DNA of 64,000 nt from Mitsuokella multacida DSM 20544 (GCF_000155955.1 NZ_GG697141.2:1078588-1142587), one strand, 5' to 3'. Numbered from the stretch's first letter, positions 1 to 8,705 are shown. Numbers and translations are program-made. Notes: generated by a model from the sequence alone, not told the origin.

Positions 1-370
1 CGGCTCCGACTACTCCGAGGAAGTCCAGGCAAAGCACCGCTCCGCCGGCGCGACGGAAGCCCTCTGGGTCAACGGCTCGCCTGTCTTCGGCGGCCGTGAC
101 GGCGGCATCCTCGCCGACAAACAGGCAGCCGAGGCAGCCAACCCCATCCACTACATCAGCAAGACGAGCGCCCCGATGCTCTTGATGCACGGCACCGCCG
201 ACACCATCGTCTCCCCGAGCCAGACCGACCTGCTCTATCAGGCCCTGCAGCAGAACGGCATCCCGAGCGAGCGTTACCTCGTCACCGGCGCCGCACACGG
301 CGGCAAATACTGGGTCCAAGAACCCGTGCTCAACATCATCACCGACTTCTTCGACCGCTATCTCAAATAA
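1..370 (+). CDS. alpha/beta hydrolase, C-terminal part
   Basis: The reading frame is open from base 2 to the TAA at 368-370, giving the last ~122 residues of a protein that begins outside the window. The segment MLLMHGTADTIVSPSQ carries the late-strand acid residue (Asp in GTAD) and TGAAHGG carries the catalytic His of the alpha/beta hydrolase fold. The layout is typical of esterase/acetyl-xylan-esterase-like (BD-FAE) or S9-type hydrolases. The nucleophile elbow lies upstream and is not visible, so the substrate cannot be assigned. A strong hairpin follows the stop directly. Confidence 0.75.
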   Translation, partial: GSDYSEEVQAKHRSAGATEALWVNGSPVFGGRDGGILADKQAAEAANPIHYISKTSAPMLLMHGTADTIVSPSQTDLLYQALQQNGIPSERYLVTGAAHGGKYWVQEPVLNIITDFFDRYLK

Positions 371-379
371 TGTTTCACT

Positions 380-420
380 GTCCCCTGATTGATAGGAATC
401 ATTCTGATCAGTCAGGGGAC
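380..420 (+). terminator. hairpin after the hydrolase gene
   Basis: Arms GTCCCCTGATTGAT (380-393) and ATCAGTCAGGGGAC (407-420) pair with G-U tolerance around a short loop. The T-run after it is weak. It sits 10 bases after the hydrolase stop. Confidence 0.6.
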
Positions 421-461
421 TTCTGTCATGCCTGTCATCAGTAGCAGAAATGCCAGCAACA

Positions 462-470
462 TGATATACT
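462..470 (+). promoter_or_regulatory. extended -10 promoter of the small peptide gene
   Basis: TGATATACT (TGn plus TATACT) is an extended -10 element about 50 bases before the ATG at 521. No clear -35 is visible. Confidence 0.4.
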
Positions 471-520
471 CATATCGGCGGTCGATGAGTTGGCCTTCCC
501 TTCTAAAGGGGGTGGTGCTC

Positions 521-595
521 ATGACGAACGAAGAGCTCGCATTGTTGCTGGCATTTCTTCAACTAGTCGTTAGCATTATCGCGTTGCTGAAGTAG
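521..595 (+). CDS. 24-residue hydrophobic peptide, holin-like type I toxin candidate
   Basis: The ATG at 521 follows a purine-rich Shine-Dalgarno site (AAAGGGGGTGG, 505-515) and opens a 24-residue peptide: MTNEELALLLAF then LQLVVSIIALLK. It has an acidic N-terminus, one hydrophobic helix of about 18 residues and a terminal Lys. This is the shape of the Firmicutes 'putative holin-like toxin' (TxpA/BsrG-like, Hol_Tox) peptides, which act in the membrane and are silenced by an antisense RNA. A minus-strand promoter-like sequence about 120 bp downstream (712-720) would produce such an RNA. Family membership is inferred from size and composition; the peptide is too short for sequence identity to settle it. 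Confidence 0.45.
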   Translation: MTNEELALLLAFLQLVVSIIALLK

Positions 596-596
596 T

Positions 597-720
597 TCAG
601 CGCACAAGGTCTTGCAACGGAACACGGCGCTTTCTTCAATCTTGGTAAGAAAGAGAAGTCTGACGGTTCGAATCATCAGCCGCTTTTCCTTACAAGATCA
701 ACGCTATCTTTATTATACCA
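597..720 (-). ncRNA. candidate antisense antitoxin RNA
   Basis: On the minus strand TGGTATAAT (720-712) is an extended -10 element. Transcription from about 705 would run leftwards through the 3' untranslated region of the 24-residue peptide gene and could overlap its end. This convergent arrangement is known for txpA-ratA-type type I toxin-antitoxin pairs. The RNA itself is inferred; no clear terminator defines its 3' end. Confidence 0.25.
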
Positions 721-935
721 TAAATCCTTTAAGCGTGCATCGAAGTGAGAACGACATCCCTCGGATAAGAAGATAGGGCTAGGGATAAGAAAAGGCAAGC
801 AAGCAATCGGCTGTGGATAACAGCCCACTGCTTTGCTTGCTTTATATATAAATGCTTTCTATTGCTTTCGGCTTCTGGAAGCCTTGCGGCACAAGGCTTT
901 GCGGGGAAATATGGGGACCAGATGTGACCTACAGG
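721..935. other. intergenic stretch with one DnaA-box match
   Basis: There is no convincing gene here. An imperfect inverted repeat (AAGCAAGCAA near 797, TTTGCTTGCTT near 832) surrounds TGTGGATAA (812-820), a perfect reverse-strand DnaA box. A lone box in a hairpin is not enough to call an origin. Confidence 0.4.
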
Positions 936-1006
936 GGGACAATTTGTGCCCAATTTACGCCGTTAAAAGGGACAGATTGTGCCCTATAGAGGGACGAATT
1001 GTGCCC
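936..1006. repeat. three short palindromic repeats GGGAC(A/G)NNTTGTGCCC
   Basis: Copies at 936-951, 969-984 and 991-1006 share GGGAC at one end and TTGTGCCC at the other. A degenerate fourth copy (GGGGACCAGATGTGACC) lies at 913-929. Repeated short motifs of this kind occur at the ends of some IS21-like elements, so this may be a transposon-end relic. No transposase is beside it. From 1007 to 1180 only a short open tail (to the TGA near 1178) is seen, perhaps a gene fragment. Confidence 0.5.
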
Positions 1007-1180
1007 AAAGATTTATAAAAGGTGGAAATAGGTTGTTTTCATGTCCCTTTATCCATGCTGTAACGAAATAGTATGAAGAGCAAGGCTGTATTCAGCATAG
1101 AAGCCAGGTCACATATCGACCTTCTTGGAAGAGCATGGCATGTCGGTCGCGCGGTTCATCGAGCTCTACTGCAAGGCGTG

Positions 1181-1204
1181 AAAAAGTCCAGTGCTGGACT
1201 TTTT
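1181..1204. terminator. dispersed palindrome family 1, copy 1
   Basis: Perfect palindrome with arms AAAAAGTCCAG and CTGGACTTTTT around a two-base centre. The A-run/T-run flanks make it a bidirectional Rho-independent terminator. Six further copies lie elsewhere in the window. Confidence 0.7.
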
Positions 1205-1319
1205 GGTGGGAAGTGACTCTGCGTAAGGCAGAAAAAGGAACGGCATAGCACGCGTTATCTGCGGTGCTATGCCGTTCCTTTTTGCTTGTTTGCTTGTCTG
1301 GATGTACCTAAAACGCACT

Positions 1320-4300
1320 TCAGGATTCTTTGTGGTGCGCGTGCATCTGGCGCTTGTTCTCGTACATGAGGGCGTCTGCTTCGGAGAGGATGGTGTCGAT
1401 GCTGCGGAGGGGCGAGACTTGGACGGTGCAGCCGATGGCGACGCTGACGTGCTGGCGGGCGTAGGTAGCGCGCAGCTCTTTGAGCATGGCGTCGGCTTCC
1501 TGTTTGGTGATGTTCTCGACGACCAGCAGGAATTCGTCGCCTCCCATGCGGAAGACGCGCTCGGGGCCTGCGGCGGCGACGAGGACGGTCGCGGCTTTCT
1601 TGATGAGCAGGTCGCCGGCCTCATGGCCTTTTGTATCGTTCTCGACCTTGAGGCCGTTAATGTCGCCGAAGAAGAAGGCGAGCGAGGTGCCGTCGGGTAT
1701 CGTGCGGATGAAGGACAAGAGGGCGCGGCGGTTGCCGACACCGGTGAGCTGATCGCGGTAGCTGTAGGTCTCGAGCCGGCGGATCATATCGCGGTTGCGC
1801 AGCATGATGGCGAGGACGCTCGTCAGGGAGCTCAGCAGGAAGGTCGCGGAGGAGAAAGTCTCTGATGCCGGATTGACGACTTCGGTGAAGCCGATGGAGC
1901 GGCCGGACTGGGTCAGATGGCCGGAGACGAGGCTCGTGAGCCCCTGCAGCACGGGATGGAACCCCGGATGGAGCTGCAGGAACTGGTCGACGTCGTGGAT
2001 GATCAGCACGTGGCTGTGCTCAAAGTGGTCGTAGAGTGCCTGAAGGCGGGAGAGCGGGATTTCCTGCGTGTCCTTCATGACGGATTCTGCGGTGTCGCGG
2101 CGCCATTCGTAGGTGCTGCTGACAGTCCCGCGTCCGTTCTCCTCGAGGATCAGGAAGCGCTCGGCCTGCAGCGTCTCGCCAATCCTTGCCATCATCTTGC
2201 GGATGCCTTCCTCGGGGTCGGGCTCCTGGATGCCGATGGTGATGATGTCGTTGATGACTTCCTCGCGCCGCAGCAAGGTGTTCTTCTCGGATTCGAGGTC
2301 CTTCTGGTAGTGCTGGAGGTTTGTCATGATGGAGAAGCGCGCATTCTTGCCCTTCCATGGCACGAGCATGTCGCGCTGCAGGATCGTTCCGCTCGTGAAG
2401 TACGCGCTGCGCTTCCAGGTGTGGAGGTGATAGCGCTGCAGGGTGTGATTGATGCAGTTCGTGCAGGGGGCAGCGCGCCCTGCCAGCAGCTCATAGCACT
2501 TCCTGCTGCGATACGAATCGGGGCTGACCGGCAATTTCAGCATGTGCAGCAGTGCGGGATTGAAATAGAGGATGTCGTAGGTATCGATGTCGATGAGGGA
2601 GATGCCATCCTCTGCCTCCTTGAGCTGGGCCATACTGATCTGGATGCTGTCGCCGCTGGGGCGCTCAAATGGCCAGCGCTGGCAGATGGCGTCGTTGAGG
2701 CGCTTGGCGAGCAGGTAGAGCAGCGTGTTGAATCCCTTGGCCTCTGAGCCGCGGATGGTCGTGGCGGTCAGCGTCAGGGTGCAGCTGTAGCCCGCGACTG
2801 AGGTGATGCTCTCGACGGTGCTCTTGAGTGCATTGAGGCGCTCCGTCAGGGCATCGGTGTACTTGGCCTTGCTGAAGATGCAGAAGACGCCGCTGCCGAT
2901 GTAGCAGAAGATGGCCGACTTTGGCGCATGGCCCCGGATGGCCGTACAGATCTCCGAAAGGATCTGCTGCTGTGTCTCGCGGCTGTACTGGTGGACGAGT
3001 GCCTTGATCTCGGGGACCTGCAGGATTGTGGCCAGATAGTCCTCCCCACGCCGGACGCGGTCGTCCTCGAGGCGCATGCCAGCCATCGTCATGCCGCGGA
3101 ACCCGAGGAAGCCCGTATCGTGGTCGAGGATGCCGAGGCTCTCCAGCTCGCGCTTCTCTGTGACGGTGTCTCTGACGTTGATGGAGCCGAGCAGCCCTGT
3201 GATCTTCCCGCCTTGGTAGACGGGAAAGGCGGATAGAGAGATGCGCTGTGGGATGCCGTGCACGAGGACGAAGGTGCGGTAGTCACGGCAGGTCTTGCCC
3301 TTTTGCAGGATCTCCTTTTCGGCCTGCTCTTCCTCTTCGTCCTGCAGGCACCAGCCGAGTTCCGCGTCGGTCTTGCCGAGGATGGCTTCGGCATCCGCTA
3401 AGCCGAAATAGTCGAGAAAGGCAGGATTGACGCCGCGGTAACGCCGCTCATTGTCTTTCCAGTAGAAGGGGATGGATGAGAAGTTGCAGGCGGCCTGCCA
3501 GAGCATAGCGGCCTCGTGCAGGGACGACTGCTCGGACGGCTGCAGGTAGGGCAGGAATTTTGGCAGCAGGGCGTGAAGGTTCTCCTGGCGTTCCCAGATG
3601 TTTTCGCGCACGCAGATCAGGATGTCCTTGGCCGTGCTCTTGTAGATGACGATTGCATCGAAGATCATCCAGACAAAGCGCCCATCGGGCCGCTTGACTC
3701 GGAACATCTCGATTGCCTCAGAGCGGCCCGACCGCTCGGCCTGCTGGTAGATGACGGCCGGATCCAGGAAGCGGCGGAAGCGGGCGCGGTCTTCGGGGTG
3801 GATGTAGTGGCGGGCATAGGTGTCGGCCATCTTCTTGAGGTCGTCGACGACATCGCCTGCCTGCCAGAGGGACGTCATGCTCTCGATGACGTAGAGCGCT
3901 TTCCGCTGGCGGTCGATGAAGTAGATGCCGTCGTAGACGAGCATGAGGTTGCGGAAGACGTTCTCGTACTGGTGGAAGGCCGTGAGGTCCTGGTCGTAGG
4001 TGATGTTGGCGAGGCGTGCGAGCATGAGCGTGAAATCCGGCGTAGCGGCAATCTTCTGGGCGTTCAGGCGCAGGTACTGGCCATTCTCGACAAAGGTCAT
4101 GTGCTCTTCGCGGACGCTGTGGGCTGCGCTGGCGAGCAGCGTCATGAATTTCTCGCGCATGGGGTAGCTTGCCGTCCGCATGTTCTCGTTGAATTCCTCG
4201 CGGCTGCTCGTGCCAGATGTCGCGAGGACCTTCTGATAGGCATCGTTCGCGCTGATGATCTGGGCATCGTCTTCACGGTACTGGAAGATGGCGACCGGAG

Positions 4301-6044
4301 CATCTGTGATGAGATTGACGAGGCCTGCTGAATCGCAGGCCTGTTCTTCTGACAGCGTCTCGAGGAGCCAGCCCTTTTTCTTGCAGTGCTCGCGCAGGAG
4401 CTCATACGGCATGGGGCGTCCGTAGTAGTAGCCCTGGATCTTCTCGCAGCCGATGGAGCGCAGGAAGTCGACATGCTCCTTCGTCTCCGCACCCTCGGCC
4501 AGCACGTGGATGCCCATCTCCTTGGCCATCAGGACGATGGAGCGGATGATCTTACGGCTATCCTCGTTGAAGTAGCGCAGGAGGCCCTGGTCGATCTTGA
4601 GCTCGTCGAACTCATAGTTCTGCAGGACGTTGAGCGAGGAATAGGCGCTGCCGAAGTCGTCGAGCCAGACCTGATAGCCCGACTGGTGGAACTGGCGCAG
4701 CTTGTCGATGAGCAGGTGGCGGTTCTTGACGAGCACCGACTCCGTGACCTCGATGCGCAGGTAGTAGCGCGGGATGTGGTATTGCTCGACGATGTGTTCG
4801 ACAAAGGCGAGCGGGTCCATCAGGATGAAGTCGTAACGAGAGAGGTTCACAGAGATGGGGACCATCGGGAGATTGTTCTCGAGCTGATAGCGCAGGAGCT
4901 GGGCCACCTTCTCGATGACGTAGCGGTCGAGCCGCGAGATCAGGCGCGATTCCTCGAGCACGGGGATGAAGCTGGCGGGCGAGATCGTCCCCTTGACCGG
5001 GTCGATCCAGCGGGCCAGCGCCTCGCAGCCGCAGAGTTTGCCGGTCATCGTGCGGATGACCGGCTGGTAGTAGACCTGGATGTGGCCCTGCTCGATGGCC
5101 CGGTCGAGGTTGTCGAGGATGAAGATGCGGTCCGCCATGCTCCGGCGCATGGAGTCGTGGTAGAAGGCGGCAAAGCGCGTCGCATCCTTCTTGATGCTGT
5201 CGCAGGCGAGCTTCGCCTGGTCGAAATACGCCGTGATGGCGCGGCGGCGCGTGCCGGCTTCCTCGTCAAACGAACCGATACCAGCTTTCATCGTGATATT
5301 GGGGAGGTGAATCTCATTGTTGACCGCCTGGCAGAGGTCGCGGATCTTGATCTCGAGCCCCTGACGCGGCACGAAGAGCGCGAAGTTGTCTCCTGAGAGG
5401 CGCGTGATATACGACGAGGGGAACTTGCTCTTCAGTATCTGCCCGATCTTGCGCAGCATGCGGTCGCCCTCGTAGAGGCCGTGCGTCTCGTTGTAGACCT
5501 TGAAGTTTGTGAGATTCAGGTAGATCGGGCAGTAGAGCATGCCCGTGTCGTCTGGCTGCCGCTTGGCGCGCTGCGCATCGATCTTCTTCTCCACGCGTTG
5601 ATAGAACGCGTGCATGTTCAGAAGGCCCGTGACCGGGTCGAGGTCACTGACGGCCATGCTGCGCTCCTTGTTGACGAGGTTCAGCATCCAGACTTTGCCA
5701 AAGCCCGGCACCGTGCCATTCTGGAACGTCCCCTCGACGTGGAGGTAGACGCCCTCCTTCGTGTAGCAGCGGAAGGCGAGGAACGCATATCCCTCTGCAG
5801 CCTCCCCGTGCCGGCTGTTCATGCGGGCCTCGAGGGGCATGTAGTCATCCGCTTCCATGAGCCCCGCGAAGCGCCCCTTCGTCAGCTGGTAGAACTCCTG
5901 CTCCGTCTTGCACTGGTAGAGCTTCAGCATCTCCTTGTTGACAAAGAGAATCTGCTCCTCCGCGCTCTGCCGGACCAGGCACACCCCTCCCGCGATCATA
6001 TCGTAATAGCGATGCAGTTTTTTCTTGATTGGCTCCGCGTCCAT
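1320..6044 (-). CDS. giant PAS/GGDEF/EAL/GAF c-di-GMP signalling protein (1574 aa)
   Basis: Domains in order: PAS-like (~1-125), degenerate GGDEF (~130-300, SGDNF at 217-221), EAL (~305-560), PAS-like domains (~580-980), a second degenerate GGDEF-like segment (~985-1100), another PAS (~1130-1240), GAF (~1270-1420) and a C-terminal GGDEF with the intact motif at 1501-1505. The EAL domain keeps E341-A-L, N400, E432, D462-D463, K483, E517 and Q537, so phosphodiesterase activity is predicted. The last GGDEF lacks an obvious RxxD inhibitory site. No membrane segment is seen, so it is probably cytosolic. The start at 6044 follows AAAGGGAG. It is unusually long for the family, and its EAL domain is clearly paralogous to the 961-residue protein at 53283-56168. 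Confidence 0.9.
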   Translation of the reverse strand: MDAEPIKKKLHRYYDMIAGGVCLVRQSAEEQILFVNKEMLKLYQCKTEQEFYQLTKGRFAGLMEADDYMPLEARMNSRHGEAAEGYAFLAFRCYTKEGVYLHVEGTFQNGTVPGFGKVWMLNLVNKERSMAVSDLDPVTGLLNMHAFYQRVEKKIDAQRAKRQPDDTGMLYCPIYLNLTNFKVYNETHGLYEGDRMLRKIGQILKSKFPSSYITRLSGDNFALFVPRQGLEIKIRDLCQAVNNEIHLPNITMKAGIGSFDEEAGTRRRAITAYFDQAKLACDSIKKDATRFAAFYHDSMRRSMADRIFILDNLDRAIEQGHIQVYYQPVIRTMTGKLCGCEALARWIDPVKGTISPASFIPVLEESRLISRLDRYVIEKVAQLLRYQLENNLPMVPISVNLSRYDFILMDPLAFVEHIVEQYHIPRYYLRIEVTESVLVKNRHLLIDKLRQFHQSGYQVWLDDFGSAYSSLNVLQNYEFDELKIDQGLLRYFNEDSRKIIRSIVLMAKEMGIHVLAEGAETKEHVDFLRSIGCEKIQGYYYGRPMPYELLREHCKKKGWLLETLSEEQACDSAGLVNLITDAPVAIFQYREDDAQIISANDAYQKVLATSGTSSREEFNENMRTASYPMREKFMTLLASAAHSVREEHMTFVENGQYLRLNAQKIAATPDFTLMLARLANITYDQDLTAFHQYENVFRNLMLVYDGIYFIDRQRKALYVIESMTSLWQAGDVVDDLKKMADTYARHYIHPEDRARFRRFLDPAVIYQQAERSGRSEAIEMFRVKRPDGRFVWMIFDAIVIYKSTAKDILICVRENIWERQENLHALLPKFLPYLQPSEQSSLHEAAMLWQAACNFSSIPFYWKDNERRYRGVNPAFLDYFGLADAEAILGKTDAELGWCLQDEEEEQAEKEILQKGKTCRDYRTFVLVHGIPQRISLSAFPVYQGGKITGLLGSINVRDTVTEKRELESLGILDHDTGFLGFRGMTMAGMRLEDDRVRRGEDYLATILQVPEIKALVHQYSRETQQQILSEICTAIRGHAPKSAIFCYIGSGVFCIFSKAKYTDALTERLNALKSTVESITSVAGYSCTLTLTATTIRGSEAKGFNTLLYLLAKRLNDAICQRWPFERPSGDSIQISMAQLKEAEDGISLIDIDTYDILYFNPALLHMLKLPVSPDSYRSRKCYELLAGRAAPCTNCINHTLQRYHLHTWKRSAYFTSGTILQRDMLVPWKGKNARFSIMTNLQHYQKDLESEKNTLLRREEVINDIITIGIQEPDPEEGIRKMMARIGETLQAERFLILEENGRGTVSSTYEWRRDTAESVMKDTQEIPLSRLQALYDHFEHSHVLIIHDVDQFLQLHPGFHPVLQGLTSLVSGHLTQSGRSIGFTEVVNPASETFSSATFLLSSLTSVLAIMLRNRDMIRRLETYSYRDQLTGVGNRRALLSFIRTIPDGTSLAFFFGDINGLKVENDTKGHEAGDLLIKKAATVLVAAAGPERVFRMGGDEFLLVVENITKQEADAMLKELRATYARQHVSVAIGCTVQVSPLRSIDTILSEADALMYENKRQMHAHHKES

Positions 6045-6173
6045 GCCGATGTCTCCCTTTCGCGCGCCCCGAATCCCCCGGCAAGACGCGCCACATGTTT
6101 TCTATATGGTGATAACAGTTCGCTTTAATAAGACCAAATCCCTGCCGTCTGCTCAAGAAAGTTCGATTCTGCT

Positions 6174-6217
6174 AAGAGAGCCTGTCTGCAATGCATCGCT
6201 TGCAGACAGGCTCTCTT
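6174..6217. terminator. 17-bp perfect-stem terminator
   Basis: AAGAGAGCCTGTCTGCA (6174-6190) pairs perfectly with 6201-6217 across a 10-base loop. It lies between the MarR gene end and the start of the giant signalling gene, both on the minus strand. Confidence 0.7.
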
Positions 6218-6229
6218 TGACGGTACGGC

Positions 6230-6253
6230 AAAAAGTCCAGCGCTGGACTTTTT
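6230..6253. terminator. dispersed palindrome family 1, copy 2
   Basis: Arms AAAAAGTCCAG and CTGGACTTTTT. It lies directly after the stop of the MarR gene (minus strand), where it serves as that gene's terminator. Confidence 0.75.
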
Positions 6254-6256
6254 GGT

Positions 6257-6715
6257 TTAGACCAGGTGGTCCAGCATCTTGTAGAGTTCGCCCTTGAAGG
6301 CAGTGATTTCATCGGGGGTGAAGTTCAAATTCCGTTCACTGAGGTAGCAGCGCATCTGCTCGGGGACTTTGCTGACTTCCTCTTTGAAGGCCTGCCCCTT
6401 CTCGGTCAGGCGGGCCTCGACGACGCGCTCGTCGATGGTGCTGCGGTGACGCTCGATGTAGCCGAAGCTTTCGAGCTTCTTGAGCACGGGCGTCAGGGTG
6501 CCGGAGTCGAGGTAGAGGATGTCGCCGAGTTCGTGCACGGAGATTTCTTTCTTCTCCCAGATGACCATCATCGTGACGTACTGGGTGTAGGTCAGGCCAA
6601 GGGCTTTGAGGAAGGGATGGTAGGCCGCGACAATCTTGCGCGCGCAGGCGTAGAGCGGGAAGCAGAGCTGCTTATCGAGCAGCAGGAGATCTTCTTTTTC
6701 GTTTTCAGTTGCCAT
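6257..6715 (-). CDS. MarR-family regulator, OhrR-like
   Basis: The protein has 152 residues from the ATG at 6715, preceded by AAAGGA; an in-frame ATG further up (6763) has no better site. The N-terminal stretch DKQLCFPLYACARK matches the OhrR signature around the redox-sensing Cys (here C18, with C24 nearby), and YTQYVTMMVIWEKKEISVHELG followed by GTLTPVLKKLESFGYIER is a typical MarR winged helix. OhrR proteins repress peroxide-resistance genes until the Cys is oxidised. No ohr gene is present here, so the target is unknown. A palindrome over its own promoter (6770-6789) suggests autoregulation. Confidence 0.85.
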   Translation of the reverse strand: MATENEKEDLLLLDKQLCFPLYACARKIVAAYHPFLKALGLTYTQYVTMMVIWEKKEISVHELGDILYLDSGTLTPVLKKLESFGYIERHRSTIDERVVEARLTEKGQAFKEEVSKVPEQMRCYLSERNLNFTPDEITAFKGELYKMLDHLV

Positions 6716-6769
6716 ATGTATTCCTTTCATGCGTGTCATGCGTGTATTTCTCGTGGGTTGCATCGATTC

Positions 6770-6789
6770 TTTGATTCTATTGTATCAAA
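6770..6789 (-). promoter_or_regulatory. promoter and inverted repeat upstream of the MarR gene
   Basis: TTTGAT-N8-ATCAAA overlaps a minus-strand -10 (TACAAT) with TTGCAA 16 bases upstream as -35. An operator inside the promoter is the usual arrangement for MarR autorepression. Confidence 0.45.
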
Positions 6790-6887
6790 TTTTCTTGGCG
6801 TTGCAAAATAGATTTTCTCAACAAAGTTTAGCAAAATGGATGGAGCAGGAAAAGCCGCAGAGCGGCTTTGTGCAGAGTCCGACTCTT

Positions 6888-7868
6888 TCAGTGAGTGTCG
6901 GGGAAGGGCAGTGCAGCGCTCGCGCGCAGGGCATCGACGGTTTCCATGACGGCTTGAGAGATGGCGAGATGTTCGTCGATGGTCTGTGTGTCTCGCTCGG
7001 CAAAGAGGCGCGCGATGGCTTGGAACTCGTGGACCATGCGGTGTGCGTAGCGGTTCTCACGGAAGGTCTTCTCTTTGCCGTCTTGAGCGACCGTGACGCT
7101 CGGCAGCTCGTTGGGCGCGCCGTCGACGCGCAGCCAGCCGTCCTCACCCTGCACGGTGAAGAAGCCGGGGCTCGCGCTGTCCTTCGCGCCGACGGCCGTA
7201 GCGAAGAAGTCCTTGTAGCGCAGCGTTGCGACGCCTGAGGTGTCGATGCCGTTGAAGCCGCAGTTCGCCGTGTAACGGGCCTCCTGCGGCTTGCCAAACA
7301 GCGCGATGATCAGGTTGAGGTTATAGATGTTGATGTCGTAGAGCGCACCGCCAAAGCGTGCGGGGTCGAAGGCGGGCAGGACCGTGCCTGCGCGGTAGGC
7401 ATCGTAGCGGCTCGAGTACTGCGAGTAGTTGGCCTGCACGGCGCGGATGCGGCCGAGCTTCGGCAGGGATTCGCGGATGACGGCGAAGTTCGGCAGGAAG
7501 AACGGCGTGACCGCCTCGATGATGAGCTGTCCCTGCTTCTTGGCCAGCGCGCGGATAGCGGCAACATCGCTGCCGCACGGCGCAAAGGGCTTCTCCATGA
7601 TGACATCATGGCCGCCACGCAAAGCCAGTTCCGCATAGGGCACATGCACGCGATTGGCCAGCCCGACGTAGATGACGCAGTCGCTTGCAAGCAGCGCCTG
7701 CATATCCGTGTAGACATGCGGAATCTGCCACTCTGCCGCAAGCTTCTCCGCCTTCGCGCGGCTCTGCGGCCGTGCAAACACACTGTCCACGGTAATCTCC
7801 GGCACCTCGCGCAGCGCCAGGAGCGCGTCCTGCACGATCTTCCCCGTGCCAAGCATAGCTAATTTCAT
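6888..7868 (-). CDS. Gfo/Idh/MocA-family oxidoreductase
   Basis: This 326-residue NAD(P)-dependent dehydrogenase begins MKLAMLGTGKIVQDAL, the Rossmann nucleotide-binding turn GxGxI. The EKPFAP motif near residue 93 carries the conserved catalytic Lys of the family. The C-terminal half has the expected mixed sheet (FGGALYDINIYNLNLI). Members oxidise or reduce sugars, inositols or diols; nothing here fixes the substrate. The start at 7868 follows GGAGGG. It is followed at 170 bp by the MarR gene on the same strand. Confidence 0.85.
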   Translation of the reverse strand: MKLAMLGTGKIVQDALLALREVPEITVDSVFARPQSRAKAEKLAAEWQIPHVYTDMQALLASDCVIYVGLANRVHVPYAELALRGGHDVIMEKPFAPCGSDVAAIRALAKKQGQLIIEAVTPFFLPNFAVIRESLPKLGRIRAVQANYSQYSSRYDAYRAGTVLPAFDPARFGGALYDINIYNLNLIIALFGKPQEARYTANCGFNGIDTSGVATLRYKDFFATAVGAKDSASPGFFTVQGEDGWLRVDGAPNELPSVTVAQDGKEKTFRENRYAHRMVHEFQAIARLFAERDTQTIDEHLAISQAVMETVDALRASAALPFPDTH

Positions 7869-7987
7869 GAGAATCCCTCCTACCAGATTGGCGGTCTAAC
7901 TATATCATATTTTCATTCGACGGTCCGCAGCTCCTTCCCTGCCTGGCTGTGCCAAAGCCGCCATTCCTATTGGTTGCCACTGAAATG

Positions 7988-8016
7988 TTGACAGATATTT
8001 TCCCAGATGATACGAT
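7988..8016 (+). promoter_or_regulatory. sigma-70 promoter of the PNPOx-ferredoxin gene
   Basis: TTGACA (7988-7993), a 17-base spacer, TACGAT (8011-8016). Operator TGTAAT-N7-ATTACA begins 12 bases downstream. Confidence 0.7.
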
Positions 8017-8027
8017 GAATCTATTGG

Positions 8028-8046
8028 TGTAATTAATATTATTACA
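8028..8046. promoter_or_regulatory. operator TGTAAT-N7-ATTACA, copy 1
   Basis: A 19-bp inverted repeat with perfect 6-bp arms covers the predicted transcription start. The same architecture recurs at 8747-8765. Confidence 0.65.
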
Positions 8047-8070
8047 TTTATAAACGATACGATTCAGATA

Positions 8071-8691
8071 ATGGAGATGGAGACAGTGAAGTATTTACAG
8101 ATTTTGACCGAAGAGATTCACTCGGTCGTCGTGGCAACACTCAACGAAGAAGGACGCCCGGAGACGCGCGTCATTGACATGATGCTCTACGATGAGCAGG
8201 GGCTCTACTTCCTGACGGCCCGCGGCAAATCGTTCTACCGTCAGCTGATGCAGCAGGGCTATGTCAGCCTATCGGGCACGAAAGCAAAGCGGGCCGTGCG
8301 CGTCGACGGCAAAGTCCGGAACATCGGCCACAAGAAGCTGGCGGAGATTTTCGCCCACAATCCCTACATGGGGAAGATCTATCCGGGCGATACGTGCGAA
8401 GTACTCGAGGTCTTCCAGCTCTACGAGGGGACAGGCGAGTTCTTTGATATCTCGAATCCCGCGCATATCAAGCGCGGCAGCTTTGTCATTGGCAAGGCGG
8501 CAGAAGTCGCGACAGGCTATCAGGTCAGCAAAGCCTGCGTCGGCTGTCGGCGCTGCTTGTCCGTCTGCCCGCAAGCCTGCATTACCATGGGAGAGAATGA
8601 TTGCGCTCACATCGAGGACTCGCACTGCCTGAGCTGCGGCCGCTGTGCCGAAGTTTGCCCGGTACAGGCGATTCATCGTCCTGAAAGATAA
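8071..8691 (+). CDS. pyridoxamine 5'-phosphate oxidase-like flavoprotein fused to a 2[4Fe-4S] ferredoxin
   Basis: Of 206 residues, 1-~140 form a PNPOx-like split-barrel (VVVATLNEEGRPETRVIDMM, LYFLTARGKSFYRQL), which usually binds FMN. The last 50 carry two clusters: CVGCRRCLSVCP and CLSCGRCAEVCP. The fusion implies electron transfer between FMN and iron-sulphur clusters, so a small anaerobic reductase is likely; the acceptor is unknown. The start is ambiguous: ATG 8071, ATG 8077, or GTG 8086, which has the best Shine-Dalgarno spacing. Its promoter and operator match those of the downstream sirtuin operon, implying co-regulation. Confidence 0.85.
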   Translation: MEMETVKYLQILTEEIHSVVVATLNEEGRPETRVIDMMLYDEQGLYFLTARGKSFYRQLMQQGYVSLSGTKAKRAVRVDGKVRNIGHKKLAEIFAHNPYMGKIYPGDTCEVLEVFQLYEGTGEFFDISNPAHIKRGSFVIGKAAEVATGYQVSKACVGCRRCLSVCPQACITMGENDCAHIEDSHCLSCGRCAEVCPVQAIHRPER

Positions 8692-8705
8692 ATGTAATAT
8701 TTGCG

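Noticed and set aside
812-820. Second replication origin suggested by a perfect DnaA box
   Set aside because: A single box without iterons, AT-rich element or rep gene.
2928-5396. Long plus-strand open frames inside the giant signalling gene
   Set aside because: Opposite-strand shadows of a GC-rich gene; composition (Val/Glu/Asp/Leu-rich without motifs) is that of an antisense frame.
6257-8046. OhrR-like protein as the regulator of the TGTAAT-N7-ATTACA sites
   Set aside because: The palindrome over its own promoter (TTTGAT-N8-ATCAAA) is a different sequence, so there is no direct evidence that it binds those operators; kept only as a test suggestion.
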